Of a stretch of 64,000 nt of DNA, positions 1-12,953 are shown one piece after another. Below the pieces are notes generated by a model that was not told the origin of the DNA, made no database searches, and worked only from the letters and a program-made list of their open reading frames with translations. Position 1 is the stretch's first letter. Every line of letters starts with the position of its first letter. Position numbers and translations under genes: made by a program. Origin of the DNA: Triplophysa rosa (Eukaryota > Chordata > Actinopteri > Cypriniformes > Nemacheilidae); the NCBI RefSeq assembly GCF_024868665.1, contig NC_079906.1, positions 13,206,807 to 13,270,806 on the forward strand. Direction: 5' to 3'.

Positions 1-1798
1 AGTCATTCCATGTCCAAACACAGCAGCTCACGTCTAAATATACAGAAGGATTCAGGCAATGATTTAGACTGACAGCCATTATGTGGTGGGCTGCTAGAAC
101 AAATTTGAGATGGTGAGTCTGTGTGCTTGCATGTGTTTGTCTGAATGGCTTTATCCCCTCAAAATCTTTCTTAGCCTTCTCTCTATAGACCTTTTGCTTT
201 TATTGGTTTGGACAATTATCCCGTTTGAATTTGCAAACAAAATTCAGACATATTTCAGATGTTTGTCAATATTAAACATTTGAAAAAATATATCATCTGA
301 AACTTTCTGGTTATATGGCCCTGCATAAACTGTTTTAATTTTTGCATCAAAAAGTGAGTTTGAAACACCTGCCACACATGTGCAATGGCGAGGTAACCCC
401 AAAACCCTGCTGGGGCTTGACCTCTGATCCCAGAGGAGGAAAGAGGTCATTTGAAATCGAAAGTCTCGTTTATATTGTGACCCTTGGCAGGACGCTCATT
501 TCCCTCTCATCTTTTTTCTCTTTTTCTCATTAGTCTTCTATTTGCTCTTTGAGAAAATTCATGCATCTGTAATGAAAACAGCTCTCCCAACCTTTCCCCT
601 CTCCAAGTTGTTTCAATCAGTCCAAAAACAGCTACAACAGAGAGGAAATGGAAAATGTGGAAATAAGCGTGATACATAAACAAAGTTTTTACACACTGTC
701 CCATAGTGCAGCTGTGACTTTACTAGTTTGCTAAGAGAAAGAAAGAGAATGGTGATGTATGTGTTTACAGGAAATCTACTTTAAACATTGTCGACTGGAG
801 ATCTCAAGCGGGCTCTACACACTCAGGGGCCTTTGTGTGTATGTTTCTAGCGTGGGACCTGATGACAGATAGATTATTGGGGGAAGTCTCTAGAATAGGG
901 GGAATTTATGGCTTTTAGCCAATCGCACATCGCCTTGACCAACAATTTAAGAGTGAGCTCGACACAGCATTACACAGGAAGACTAATGAACACATCCCAA
1001 CCCCAAAATGATGAGCCCTTGCTAATATTTCTTAATATTTTTATGTTCAGCCTCTATGTGGAATGTATTTGTGAAAGAGGCATGTTATGAATCAGTGGGA
1101 GTTTTTATCTTCCTTTACTGTTTTCTGAATGTAAGGAAGTAATTTGACAACACGATAAAGTCTTTAAATAAATGTTATAGGAAATTATTACTGATAGAGC
1201 TCGAATAACATTCACACAAATGGTCTCGCCCTAGTTTGTGGTTTGAAAAGGGCGTGACGCTTCGCAGAGATTGGTCAAGCACGTTAGGGTCGTGACCCTG
1301 ACACTGATGATCACAGTGACATTGACCGTGACTCGTGACCTTTTACCTCCCGAGCATTCTGACTGCATTTATTTATTTACCCTTGCAACTTAAATGCTCA
1401 TTCATCATAACTGTCAAAACAGTGTGCGTGTTCGAAGGTAATTTCTGTCTTTGAGTGGCCTGTCTGTCTGTTTGCATGTATGCAGGTGTGTGTAGGAGCA
1501 AAAACATGCTTCGCATAAATATTTGTAAACACAGGAAGGTTGTGTGTTTAGTCTGTCAAATTATGAATGTGTGTGTGGTTGAGAGTGTGTTTACTGTATG
1601 TTTACTGTGATAACAGTTGTTAAGCGATTTGTGTGTGCTAGTTACTCACCAAACAGCTACCACAGCCTGTACATACATAAACACAGTTACAGATAAAAGC
1701 ACTTGTGTATTGCAAATATAATATCCTACATAGTTGTGTAAGTGTCTATTACATGCTTTCCTTGACTTAGATAATATAACTAATTCAATAATTATTCC
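1..1798. other. Non-coding DNA, no gene seen
   Basis: AT-rich unique-looking sequence with TG-rich patches (1420-1640). A run of TGAC/TGACC units lies at 1291-1340 (see findings). Short open frames here have no family similarity. Confidence 0.6.
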
Positions 1799-1952
1799 TT
1801 TCCTGTAGCTCAGTGGTTAGAACATGGCGCTAGCAAAGCCAACGTCATGGGTTCGATCCCGGATAGGCCTACTTAGAAACAAATGTGTAGTATAATGCAT
1901 TGTAAGTCGCTTTGGATAAAAGCATCTGCCAAATGCGTAAATGTAAAATCAA
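1799..1952 (+). mobile_element. tRNA-derived SINE with L2-type tail
   Basis: The head has an A box (TAGCTCAGTGGTTAGAACA) and a B box (GGGTTCGATCCC) in tRNA-like spacing. The tail reads GTAAGTCGCTTTGGATAAAA followed by GCATCTGCCAAATGC and TAAATGTAAA. The tail matches that of the L2 fragment at 62523-62572, consistent with a SINE mobilised by an L2-type LINE. Confidence 0.85.
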
Positions 1953-3248
1953 TGTAATTAATTTATATGGGTACAAATTCACCTGCACATATAACCAGTT
2001 CTTCATGTTTTTTTCCTGCCATTTATGCCTTGAATGTAGTACTGTGATGTACTGTAAATATCTGGTATTTCCATCAACATTTAAAGAGACTGCTTAGCAC
2101 CATTTCCTCTTGACCTCTGTTTCCTCTCACTCAGACTGAAGTTTTCATTAAAGCATCTCTATCACTCGCAATATTTTCTGTCTCCTCTCTGGTTACACTA
2201 CAAGTATGAACTCTTTGAGGGAGATTGAGAGAGAGAGAATAAATCATATAGTAGAAAAACAATCCGTCACCAAATACAAAGCTGACTGTATGCTTTTAAG
2301 CGCATGTGAACATTTGCGAGATGACATTTAAAAATAGATTTTTATTCATTCATATAACCAGTGTTCAGTATTCTATCCTGTGGATGAATGTTGACATAAC
2401 AAAAAGAAAATAGTATTTTTTATTCGTGTCGATGTGTTGGTTTCAGCTCCGTCTCGATCTTCGTTTACACACCAGGGTTTGTTCATACGTGCCTGTACAT
2501 GCTCAAGCCTCCAAACCTGTGAGACCAACTTTGAACTTTTTTCCTTTTCATCTTTCATTCTGTTTTTCTGTCTTTTGCCTTTATAACCATGCATAGAACA
2601 GAGTCCAGAATGAGTCCCTGAAATTAGCACGATGAAAAGATTTTCCTTGCCTTCTCCCCACCCTGTTTAATCTCTCGTGCTCTCTTCACATCTTTTTTCC
2701 TGTCTCCGTCTCTTTAAATCTTTCCCTGGTTTTATTTCACTACTGTTATGATTGATCTTGTTTCTGCTTTTTGGGCCTCCAGAATCTGTAGTTTAACTGC
2801 AATTCTGCTGTCGATACCCTTAACACAGCTGAGGTTTGTGTGTAAAGGTTTTAGATGCTGTTTGAAATGAATGTTTTCACTGGAAAAAAACACATTTTTA
2901 TACAACACTACTGATCCCACAAAGCAATCGTTTCAAAGCTTAAAAGCTATTTTTATTTTTAGTATACTTGCGGTGTAGTACTTTAATATATTGCAGTGTC
3001 CAATAATCCATGTTAAGGCCAAATGTTTTAAAAACTGGAAGGTTTTGACAAGTTACTATGTAAATGTAAAATGAATCTAATCAAATGTGCAACAATTTTG
3101 CGCCAGAAACCTTGAGTTAAGAATGATGATTAGAGTTTGTTACTTTCATTGAAGTATACAACTTGTTGACACCACAGCAGCAAAAGGAGGACAATAAACT
3201 AAAGTATAAGGAAAAATATTTTTTTAAAAAAAGGATAACACAAAAGTA
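1953..3248. other. Non-coding DNA, no gene seen
   Basis: Unique-looking, with a pyrimidine-rich tract at 2530-2730. No domains are recognisable in any frame. Confidence 0.6.
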
Positions 3249-3429
3249 TGGGTGGTTGACAAATAAACCGCACATGTATCCTATGGTGTGACAAAATTTT
3301 GAAAAACAATAAAGATAAATCTCTCTTATGCCACATTATATTATAAAATATGAATATTAATAACTTGTTTTCTTAATGTTCGCTGTCACACCATAGGTCA
3401 CATGGTATGGTTTATTTGTCAACTACCCA
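3249..3429. mobile_element. Short foldback MITE, copy 1
   Basis: The left end TGGGTGGTTGACAAATAAAC is mirrored by GTTTATTTGTCAACTACCCA at the right. The second inner block TATGGTGTGACA / TGTCACACCATA is also inverted. The centre is AT-rich. A related copy lies at 24025-24192. Confidence 0.85.
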
Positions 3430-6400
3430 AATATATTACACTATGTGTTCTGTTGGTCTTTTACTACAAATGAACACACTTTAAATTAAAAAACAAACTT
3501 TGTGTGTTTTTGTCGCTATAAGCATTTCAAGGGGTTTTAGGTTTTGTGTTTAATTCATCTGCTGACCGCACACACACCTCAGCACCATAACAAATACATC
3601 ACATTGATTTACAATGCTACTAAAAGCCATTGCAGATGTCCACATAGGATGTTTGTGGGTGTGTTCATGGAAATGGCACATACATTTGTGATATACGTCT
3701 TAATGTACGGATGTATTCAGCGCCCCAATGCTGTACTAAGGGATTATGAGATTATTTTTAAGAGATTATGAAGAAAACATCTGTATGTGTTTGTTTGTGT
3801 CAATCTATATATGAGGAAATGAAGGTGTTAGAAGAGCTTATAAACAATCATGAAGGTTTTATGAGGCTCTGGTGTTCTGTTTGGACCCAATGAAGACCAG
3901 ACCTTATCTTAAACCTACTTTTATTTTATACAAATTCCTTACTCTCTACCTCCCTCTATTTAAAACATACGGATTTACTTTAGATGTGTCAGACTCCCAA
4001 ACCTCCTCTAAACAGACCCCACATGCCCCCAATGAACCTCTAAACCTCCAGAAATCTCTACGAGACCCTTGATAATATTCCAAACTTCAGACGTGACCGA
4101 CACACAAGATGCCAAACCTATCCGCTATAGAACTCCAAACCAGCTCTTTTATCACCAGTCCGAATTATATTTTTCCAGTTATTTTTCTACTTTGATTATT
4201 GTTGATTGGGTTTGAGTTTTGAATGGGATAATGCGATTCAGACCATGATTTGGCAGCAAACAAACCAAATAACCTATAATGTTTTGTTTTTCCTACTTAT
4301 TGGCAAGTGCCCCACAAATTATGGACGCATGGCAATTAACAGTAGACACGCATGCTACAAATGGTCTATGGAGAATACAATATTTATCAATGGTATTTTA
4401 CTAGCTTTAAACATAAGGAAACCATCCTGTCTGTTCCCAACATACACAGAGTCACTCCCTAACCTAGGTGCACAAGACCACAATAAGTCTGCTTCCTGTC
4501 AAGAATCTGGGCGCTTGCCTTTGCGTCTCAATGGAAAACCAGCGTACTTTCTACAAAGCCTTCTGGACACACACACGCAGCCTCGGGCTAATTTCCCATT
4601 TCTATATGGCGCCTGGTCCTAATCCTTCAGTGTGACTTTAATGCAACAGCTCCCATAGGCAAACACACACATATAGGCCCATGTCATACATACACAACCT
4701 ACTGAACCTACACAAAGAACTAATGTTGAACGCAGTTAAAGTATTGGCAGTTTTGTTTATAGATTATATCTGAAATGGTCTTTGTGCCTTCTGGACTTTT
4801 ACTATCAATTACCACCAATTACCCTCTCAAACCAGCCACAGCAGGGACTTTACAGCCAGACACACACACACACAAACACATGCACGCACTTCCGCACGGA
4901 CACACACAACCACATGTTCAGGAGTCTATGGCTGCTATCCAAAAAACACAGGCTCCTCAAAATCAACATATTACGACGTTATTAACTATTATTAATGCTA
5001 AACATTCAATAACATATCTAAAACTATATGACCAAGTACAAAGAAGCTCTACACTATTTACAAAAGTACACACAAATTTGTGAACACACACTTATCAAGA
5101 ACAGACATTGGTCACACACGTGCACACAGAGTCATGAAACCAGACTCCCGAGAGACGAACGGATTAGTTTGAGCCAAACCACTAATCCACACATACACAA
5201 CATATACACAACACATTTGCACTTCTTGAAATAATCTCAACAACTATTTTTGCTTAAAGCAAGCAAAACAATCTGATTGGTCGAGTCGCTGGAGTGCAAT
5301 CTCCATCAGCATCACAGAAATCCTCTAACCAGAAATACCCAATTGTTTCACATCTTGTCGAGCAGCCACTAACAAGGGTCATGGGGTGAAAGGTTAAAAC
5401 CACATAACCTTCTCAATGGGAATTGTGTTACCTGTGGACAAAGGCAGGAGTGAAAAATAGGGATGGCAGTGTGAAAACAAAGAGAAGCTGTTCCATTAAT
5501 GTGTGATATATTGAAGCAGATGGTTTGTAGATTTCTCAAAGGCCGAAACCGTGACAATTCTGTTTTGCTGCCAAGGCTACACAAATTAATCCAATCTACT
5601 ACAAAGAAAAAGGTTTTCACGACCAATTTATCATAACAATTTACCATTGAGAGTAACATTAACAGTCCGAAGCAACAGTTGAAAATCGGTCGCCATTTAA
5701 TCCTCTTTTTTTGCCTAAACCCACATAGGTTCTTTTCTTTTCGTGAAAAGAAGAATATTGGTAGCTCTTGTTCATGCTTAGACAATGAATATAAGAACTG
5801 AAGCTTTCAAGCATTGAGAAAACCCAATAAAAAGTATTAAATTAATACTTACAATGTGTTTGCAATTTAGCCTTTTGAAAAATCATATGAATGTAGGTGA
5901 TAAAATAATTTTCTTTTTTGAGTGAACTAATGTGCACAAGCCCACATGAAGTATCTTACACACCTGACCATCCACTTTCACACACACATTGACTTTGGCG
6001 TGGACCCAAACACAATCTGACATTTCCAAGGATGGTTTTTGATCAAAACAATCTTTTACATGGCACTGGCCCTGAAATCACTGAGCTACCTGGCCATGAT
6101 CCAGCAAGATTCCTGCAATATCTGGCAACCCACCAATAAGCATCAGGAGGTTGGCATGGCATCTCTGGCGTTCCCCTTGCAGCCAATGAATGACCTTTTA
6201 ACTTTTACCCTCCAAACAAGAAGCCGAAACTTTTTAACATGCAGCAATTTCTAGACTCATACTGAGTGAAGTGAGAACAAAAGAGAGATGGATAACACAC
6301 AAACTGTATTCATCTCCAAGTGTATGTACTTTGACTCTTTCTTATGAAAGTCATTCTTCATTCATATGATGTATGGATTTTATATCTTTATCAATTTCTC

Positions 6401-6980
6401 ACACACACACACACACTAGTCACTCCACATGAGGCCTGGGGCCTCTGTCTTTCATCTGTTTAAACAGCTCACCCCTTTGTGAAGACAAATCTGTCTGTCA
6501 GCTCTAAAGCCTCTCTACGAAGTTACACAAATGCCGGACCATCATTCACCTGGAGCTTTACCGCGAGTCATCCTTTGAGTCCAACCCAAGTCTGATTTAA
6601 CAGCAGAGTTAAGAGATAAGTTCAAGTTAAACTTCACATAAACACCTCATCTCTGCTAATTTAACCAGTGCACTAATTTCTCTCCTGGGTTGTTTGAACT
6701 CTCTATTATTTTTTCAGTTAGATTTACAAGTATTTTACAGATTATTCACTGCTCACTAAAGATTAGCGTTGTCAAAAAGGGTTTAACATTATCAGGCCAA
6801 ATTCATCTTCAATTGATCTTGTTTTATCAAGAGAGAAAACAATATAATCCTTTGGAAATTTTCGTTCATACATATGCATGCATGTCTGTCATTGTTTATA
6901 ATTATGTTTTTCCTTATAAATAACCCTTTGTTTTTGCTGACTGTGGTAAAAAATGAGATTAAAAGGGAATTTAACATTTG
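3430..6980. other. Non-coding DNA, no gene seen
   Basis: Includes CA-rich patches near 4860-4910, 5050-5220 and 6398-6417. The open frames at 4206-4622 and 5369-5785 show no recognisable family and have biased low-complexity composition; I treat them as chance. Confidence 0.6.
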
Positions 6981-7360
6981 TGCATTTAAAGGTCCAATGT
7001 ATAAAATATAGCGGCATCTAGCGGTGATTTTGTGAATGACAACCGACGGCTCATTCCATCCACCCCCTCTCTTACGAAGCACTAAAGCGGCTGACACAGG
7101 GCTAAGATTGTCACGTTTTGGCTTCTTTGACGAAGGAGATAATGTATTTACGAAACGCACTCTGTAAAGCAATTTGTCTGTTTAGGGCTACAACATGGTG
7201 AATTCCATGCAAGGGGACACGCGGTGTATAGAAATAGCTCATTGTAAGGTAGTAAAAACATAACGCTTCATTTTGTAAGGTCTTTATACACCTCTGATGA
7301 CATCGTATATTATATTGCATTTCTGTCAATAGAGCCTCATTACACACAGCACCTTCAAAG
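6981..7360. repeat. Dispersed repeat, copy 1 (CGGCATCTAGCGGTGA family)
   Basis: Contains AGCGGCATCTAGCGGTGATT, GACAACCGACGGCTCATTCC and a terminal GCCTCATTACACACAGCACC. A diverged partner lies at 10095-10250. This is a dispersed fish repeat; its class is not clear to me. Confidence 0.6.
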
Positions 7361-8473
7361 AAACAGTATACCCAAAATTAATAAAAAAACTAATTCTGAA
7401 TGATTGCTCTGAAGCTTAATTTCTCATAAATAATAATTGCTAAAAAAAGTAACCTAGATTTCTTTACTCCTTTTATGTTGCACAAGAAAGCTATCATATG
7501 GGTTTGGAAATGCATGCGGGTAAATTATGTGAATCATATAATTATAACACAAAGACTATAAGTGGAAGGCAGTGAGAATGAGTGTTTGTGTGTATAAAGG
7601 GTGAATTAGTTATATGATGGATGACTGGGGCAGACACTAACCATCACCCCCTCAGTCTAGGGAGTGTGAATGTGTGTGGGTCCCCATTCATTCCACAAAA
7701 CAACAAAACCTAGAAGAACAGACGTGGGAATATTCAAACAAACCCCACAACACATACACCACAGGTATGTCTAATGTTCTGGAACTAATTTTCTGCTGTT
7801 GCAAAGCGTGGTAATCTACTGAGCACGCTCTGTTTCCACTTCCATAATCAACGCAAATCACCACAACGATAGGAGCCTCATTCCCAGACAAGACAGAGTG
7901 AATATGAGATAGAGTGTGAATTCACCATTCCCAGATGCATGTTTTTAAGGGCACAAACACGCTTCTCTCTTTGCATTTGCTCCACCAGTATTGTTGAATA
8001 ATTTTTTCAATATAAACGCATCTATTTTTTATATCGTTACTATTACACAACCCTAACTAAACAGGTCACATGTGAAGGGCAGCACATCACCTCCTTCCTT
8101 TTACAGCCCTCCGACTGTCCAAAAGTCAAGTTTGTATTGTCAATTGCCGATGTCTGTGAGAGAGGATATTTCCTGACCACGTAAAGTATTGTTTAACAGA
8201 AGAGGGACACACCCTTGCGGGAAACTTCAACATTGTGACTGACAGAGTGAGCAACGCTTTGGGATTTCCACACAGAAAACAGAGGAATAGTCACCAAAAT
8301 AGCAAAAAAATTGAATCCAGTTTCATAAGCTTCATATTAAAGAACAGACCCCCCTCAGAATGTGAAACTCGCTGAGGAATAGATCAACTAGAAAAAAATC
8401 AGCTCTGTATGAACTAATAAAAAAATATGAATTGGTCAATAAGCTTTTCTAATCTTTTGTGACTATCGTTTTG
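7361..8473. other. Non-coding DNA, no gene seen
   Basis: Unique-looking AT-rich sequence without bounded repeats or gene-like frames. Confidence 0.55.
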
Positions 8474-8564
<91 letters not shown>

Positions 8565-8567
8565 AAA
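8474..8567 (+). repeat. (GAAA)n tetranucleotide microsatellite
   Basis: About 23 uninterrupted GAAA units. The apparent Ser-Phe-Leu repeat frame on the other strand is an artefact of this array. Confidence 0.95.
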
Positions 8568-9461
8568 TATTTTCTTGCAGTGCATGCTTTGGTAACATAC
8601 ACCATGATGCCAATAAAGCAAACTAAATAGAAAGAAAGACTTCAGGATTCATGCATTATTCATATAAATATGGTAATAAAACAAAGATGTTAATCTATGT
8701 TCAGACTAGTTGCTGCCCGGATTTGTATTGTATGTAATGATAAATGATATCTAAGCACTGTCCCTTGATGTTTCCTGAATGTTGCTGCAGGGTTTGGCAG
8801 AGAGATATGGGTGTGGGTTTATATGACCACACAGTAGGAGAGAGTGTGGACGTTGGAAGATGCAGACAGGCTGCGTGCCTGTTTACTTTGAGGTTTCATT
8901 TCTGTTTTTGTACATGGTCAAGTTCTAAGACTATTCACACACACACAGAGAAACACACACATGCATGCAGTATCAGAGCGGATCCCTGCAGGAGCCTGCT
9001 GCGTGTGCTCAAGCATCTCTTTGTTTCGCAGAAATCTCACACACACGCTCACACTTATTTGCTGGTCTCTCTGGAGATAACTGGTGTGTCACTCATCTGA
9101 ATGTAGATGAGAAAAAAGAGAAAGTGAAGAAAGAGAGAAAGTGTGGTGGTATGGCACAGCGAAGAAATCTGTTGGTAAAACCGTGGTCATTTTATATTTA
9201 GTCCTCGCTATACTCTGTATTACTTCCTTTGCTATTACCACACATCCATAAAACTATAAAGCTGGCACAATTATGCGTTTTTGCCATTTTTCTATACGTG
9301 GACGATGGCTTTCATACGAGTAAGCGAGGAGGAGGAGATTACTGAGGATGAAGGGATGAGGGAGAGAAGGACAGACTGTAATTAAACAAATCGCGATGAC
9401 AAACGAGTCCTGTCATTCACTCAGCACTCCCTATTCAGAGCACACAAACACAGCCATCATC
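8568..9461. other. Non-coding DNA, no gene seen
   Basis: Contains CA-rich spots (8937-8965, 9038-9055). No gene-like frame. Confidence 0.5.
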
Positions 9462-9491
9462 ACACACACACGCACACGCACACGCACACGC

Positions 9492-9571
<80 letters not shown>
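9462..9571 (+). repeat. (CA)n microsatellite
   Basis: About 110 bp. The first 40 bp are a CACACG hexamer-like phase, and the rest is pure CA. Apparent frames over it (Thr-His or Cys-Val repeats) are artefacts. Confidence 0.95.
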
Positions 9572-9575
<4 letters not shown>

Positions 9576-10094
9576 CATCCTCACACATACTCCCTTCAGT
9601 ATTACATCTCAAAGAATGCATTACACACATTCTTACACTCCTGCATGTATTGTGCACGCTTGCAAAGAAACCCCATAGTCCATAAAAATTAAAAGACACA
9701 ATCCGACGGCCTCATAATTCTGTCTCTTTTGTGTTTGAGGAAAATGGTCTGTCAGTATGACTCTCTGCTCTCTTGCTTTATTCAAGATGGAAAATTTCCT
9801 CTTCTGGAAGGTTTTTTCTCTTTTCTAAATTTGATCCCAAAGTCTCTAAACCAGGAGTTATGCATTATTTCACTTTTACGGAACGTAATGAAATCACAAC
9901 ATGTTCAATTCTAAATCCAATTATTCAACAGCTATTATCAATCCTCTAATCGGATTTGTGTTCCAAAAGTGTGGCATATGACAAAATTGAAAGGGAAATG
10001 TAAATTCAACTTATGAACTTAGGAATTCTTAATGGTAACTCTATAATAAGGTTGTATTTGTTAACAGTAGTTGATGCATTAGGTAAAGGATCAA
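9572..10094. other. Non-coding DNA, no gene seen
   Basis: AT-rich; nothing recognisable. Confidence 0.5.
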
Positions 10095-10250
10095 TGTGGC
10101 GATTTTAGCAGCATCTATTGGTGAGGTTGCGAATTACAACTAACAACTCACTCGACCCCTTCCCGTCCCTTTCAGAGCAACTAACACCGTGTCTACAGCG
10201 GACGCGGTGGGGGTGGATGGAATGATGTGGTTTGGGCTACTACTGCTAAC
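10095..10250. repeat. Dispersed repeat, copy 2, diverged
   Basis: AGCAGCATCTATTGGTGAGG and TTACAACTAACAACTCACTC correspond to the blocks of the copy at 6981-7360. The remainder has diverged beyond recognition. Confidence 0.55.
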
Positions 10251-11368
10251 ATGTCATCTTTAAACTCGGGCAGCTGTGAGGATTTTCAGCTACATGACTC
10301 TCTCTGAACACAGCCAAATCAGACTGTAACGAAACAAGCACACACAACGAAAATTATGAATAACTTCACTCAGCTTCAACAATCTCTCCATATAGCCTAC
10401 CCCCCACCTGCCGCCATTCACCTCTTCAGCCTAAAGAGAGGAGAAATAGATCCAATATTTCCTGCAGCCCAGAGTGTGTGTCCTGTTACATTTCCATCTG
10501 GTGACTCTCGCTCACACACACGCTTCTGAATATAATCAAACCCTTTAGACACACCAACACACACAAGCACGTAGGTGAGCATGCACATGCACTTGTGTAA
10601 ACAAAGCCCTTTGCGGAAAAAACAACACTTCCGTGCAGACAAACATACAAAAATGGGAACCTTTCCATGACCGAGCCAACAAACGTAATGACTGCTAGGG
10701 AGGTCACCCTTTGGTCATTATCTATTTTGTCGACATTTATACAGATCTGCATCATAAATACAGAGGTCATCTTAACCCTGTTAGCCCCGTAGCTTTATGA
10801 TTCTCTGAAACCAAGTGTTTATATGCGAGACACAGCTCTGTGTCCTTAGGCATGAGAGTACGGCATTAAGGTAGAGAGAGAAAGCAGGTGAAGTGAGGCC
10901 TCTGAGGTGTAAAAGGTCTGGCCTCTCTCAGGACCTTCCAAAATCTCCCACAGGCCTGTCAGAAGCCTGGAGCTGGAGTGTAGAAGATGCCCCAGGGACA
11001 GAGTCTGACCCTGGACTGCCCTCCTGGCCTGAGCGAGGGGGGTTAGCAGGGCGCTTTTGTGTCTCTGAACCTACAGCCTTTATCTACGATGTGCCCTCAG
11101 CACCTTCTCCTTTATGGCTCCCAAATACTTCATTTATTACCTTCCTTTATTGCTTCTACTGGGCTCTAGATTTAATTAAACATATCCTTTTATTTCTGCT
11201 TAGTGCACATTCATTGTGGTTCTCTATTCTTTAAACTATACCTACTTTACTTTCGATTCATTCAAAAAAACTATAAATAAGGTTTGGACAATTGTTTTTT
11301 AAATACTTACGATGAAGTACAATGAAACTGATAAGCATTTACTACCATGGTATTTATCAAAGTACATC
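10251..11368. other. Non-coding DNA, partly GC-rich
   Basis: The segment 10890-11100 is less AT-rich than its surroundings and carries a 113-residue open frame (10893-11234) with no family similarity. Probably chance, or conserved non-coding sequence. Confidence 0.5.
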
Positions 11369-11598
11369 CCCTGTTGAAAAAAACAGCATATGCTGGTTAG
11401 GTTTGTTTTGAAGCAAGTTACCTGGTTTGAGCTGGTCCTTAGCTGGTCCCAAGCAGCCAGCTCCTAGCTCAGGACCAGCTCCAAACCAGCTAAGGACCAC
11501 CTTAAACCAAATCAAACCAGCTTAGGACCATCTTAAACCAGCTACCATGCTTTAAAACATACCTAATCAGCATATGCTGGGTTTTTTTCAAATGGGTC
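11369..11598. mobile_element. Foldback MITE with internal CCAGCT-rich repeats
   Basis: The ends CTGTTGAAAAAAACAGCATA and, at the right, CAGCATATGCTGGGTTTTTT are inverted copies. The interior is built from inverted runs of GAGCTGGTCCTTAGCTGG and CCAGCTAAGGACC, so the whole element can fold into one long hairpin. Confidence 0.85.
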
Positions 11599-11727
11599 AG
11601 TCATATATCACCTGACACCATCACTGTACCATACGCGTACTTTGTTTACAAGGCAGTCTTTGCGGTCTCTGAATAAGTTTTGTCCCTCTCTTCTGTGATC
11701 TTCCATACGCACACATAAAAGAAGAGT

Positions 11728-11778
11728 CACATCAAAGAAAATCAGAATGAAGCAATACTATTGTGCTAGAGAAAACCA
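11728..11778 (+). repeat. 51-bp duplicated segment, copy A
   Basis: CACATCAAAGAAAATCAGAA, continuing through 11778, is repeated at 14399-14449 with a single mismatch (50 of 51 identical). Confidence 0.9.
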
Positions 11779-12750
11779 AAACAGTTTTGGACAACTCATT
11801 GTTTTGAACATACCAGGGGAGCAAAATGATACTGTGTATACACGTGTGTGTATGTGCTCAATTTAATGCCTATACAGATGAATAACGGTATCATATTCTC
11901 AAAAGCACAAAGCACATAATCAAACCCCTGAGCACCTAACAGTGCACTCACACACACAATCAGAGCCAGATGCTATTCATGAGTGCATGTGGTGAACGAA
12001 AGCTGGTCATTATGATTATGGGTTATTTAAGACCTTTATCAGAGCATAATGGTATGATGAACATATACTTGCAGAGAAGAGAAATGGGGTTAAATTAGTC
12101 ATTTCACGGTTTCCTTAAAAATTTATGTGGCATGAAATGGCTGAAAACACATTTCACAACCTTTCATCAAATTATGGCACAATAGTGCATACTCATTTAT
12201 GCAATCCAACCTACACCCCTCTTTATACAAACACTTTTTTTTACATTTTCTCAGCTTCAAAACTTAAGAAAGCAACACAGTCACGATCTTGATGCAAATT
12301 AAGGTTATTAAAATGGTGCAGCCTTATAAAAAACTAATTTTAAAGCAGCATAACGCTGCTATTAATCTCGCATCTCCATATTTTGACATTTTTTTGCCAT
12401 TGCCATAAATCATTATTATTAGTCGCCATTTATGTTTCTCACTGGGTTTCACAAATATCTAACCAAAACAACACTGTAAATAATCATTTAAAAAGTACAG
12501 TGTTTTTCTCCATTTCTTGAAAAACAGCGAATTAGGATATCCAAGGTTTCTGAAGGACAGCGATGGAAGGAAATGTATCTTGTGGAAAAGAAAATGCCAC
12601 TGCACCAACCTTAGAGAAAACAATAAATCTTTTAAATTAAAATCATATGAGACAGGACAACTGTAAATAAAAAATACAATCTGTTCATTACTAAAAAGAA
12701 ATGTATTAATATGCAATATTTGTGTATGTATATTTCTGTACATGTACATT
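11779..12750. other. Non-coding AT-rich DNA
   Basis: No gene or bounded element seen. Confidence 0.5.
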
Positions 12751-12953
12751 ACACTGTAAAAATCGATTTGTTGTTTCAACTTAAAAAATCAAGTTACCTG
12801 GCTGCCTTTAAGATTTTTTACGTTGAATAACTAAAAAAAATGTATTCCATGAATTTGGTGCAAAATTGTTAACATATATATTTAAGTTGAATTAACTTAC
12901 ATTTTTAAGGCAGCCAGGTAACTTGTTGAAACAACAAATCATTTTACCGTGTG
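12751..12953. mobile_element. Foldback MITE
   Basis: Left arm: ACACTGTAAAAA, then ATTTGTTGTTTCAACTT and CAAGTTACCTGGCTGCCTTT. The right arm repeats these inverted (AAGGCAGCCAGGTAACTTG, then TTGAAACAACAAAT and a degraded terminus TTTTACCGTGT). A second inverted pair near the centre (TACGTTGAATAACT / TTAAGTTGAATTAAC) is weaker. Confidence 0.85.

Noticed and set aside
1799..1875. Functional tRNA gene
   Set aside because: The A and B boxes are present, but the rest does not fold as a full cloverleaf, and the L2-type tail shows it is a SINE.
4206..4622. 138-residue open frame
   Set aside because: No recognisable domain, no splice or neighbour support, and composition like the flanking non-coding DNA.
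5369..5785. 138-residue open frame on the minus strand
   Set aside because: No recognisable domain, and nothing around it looks like a gene.
8414..8605. Open frame with repeated Ser-Phe-Leu units
   Set aside because: It is only the translation of the GAAA microsatellite on the opposite strand.
8474..9571. CRISPR-like array
   Set aside because: The repeats are simple microsatellites with no spacers, in a vertebrate genome.
9396..9699. Thr-His and Cys-Val repeat proteins on both strands
   Set aside because: Translations of the CA microsatellite.
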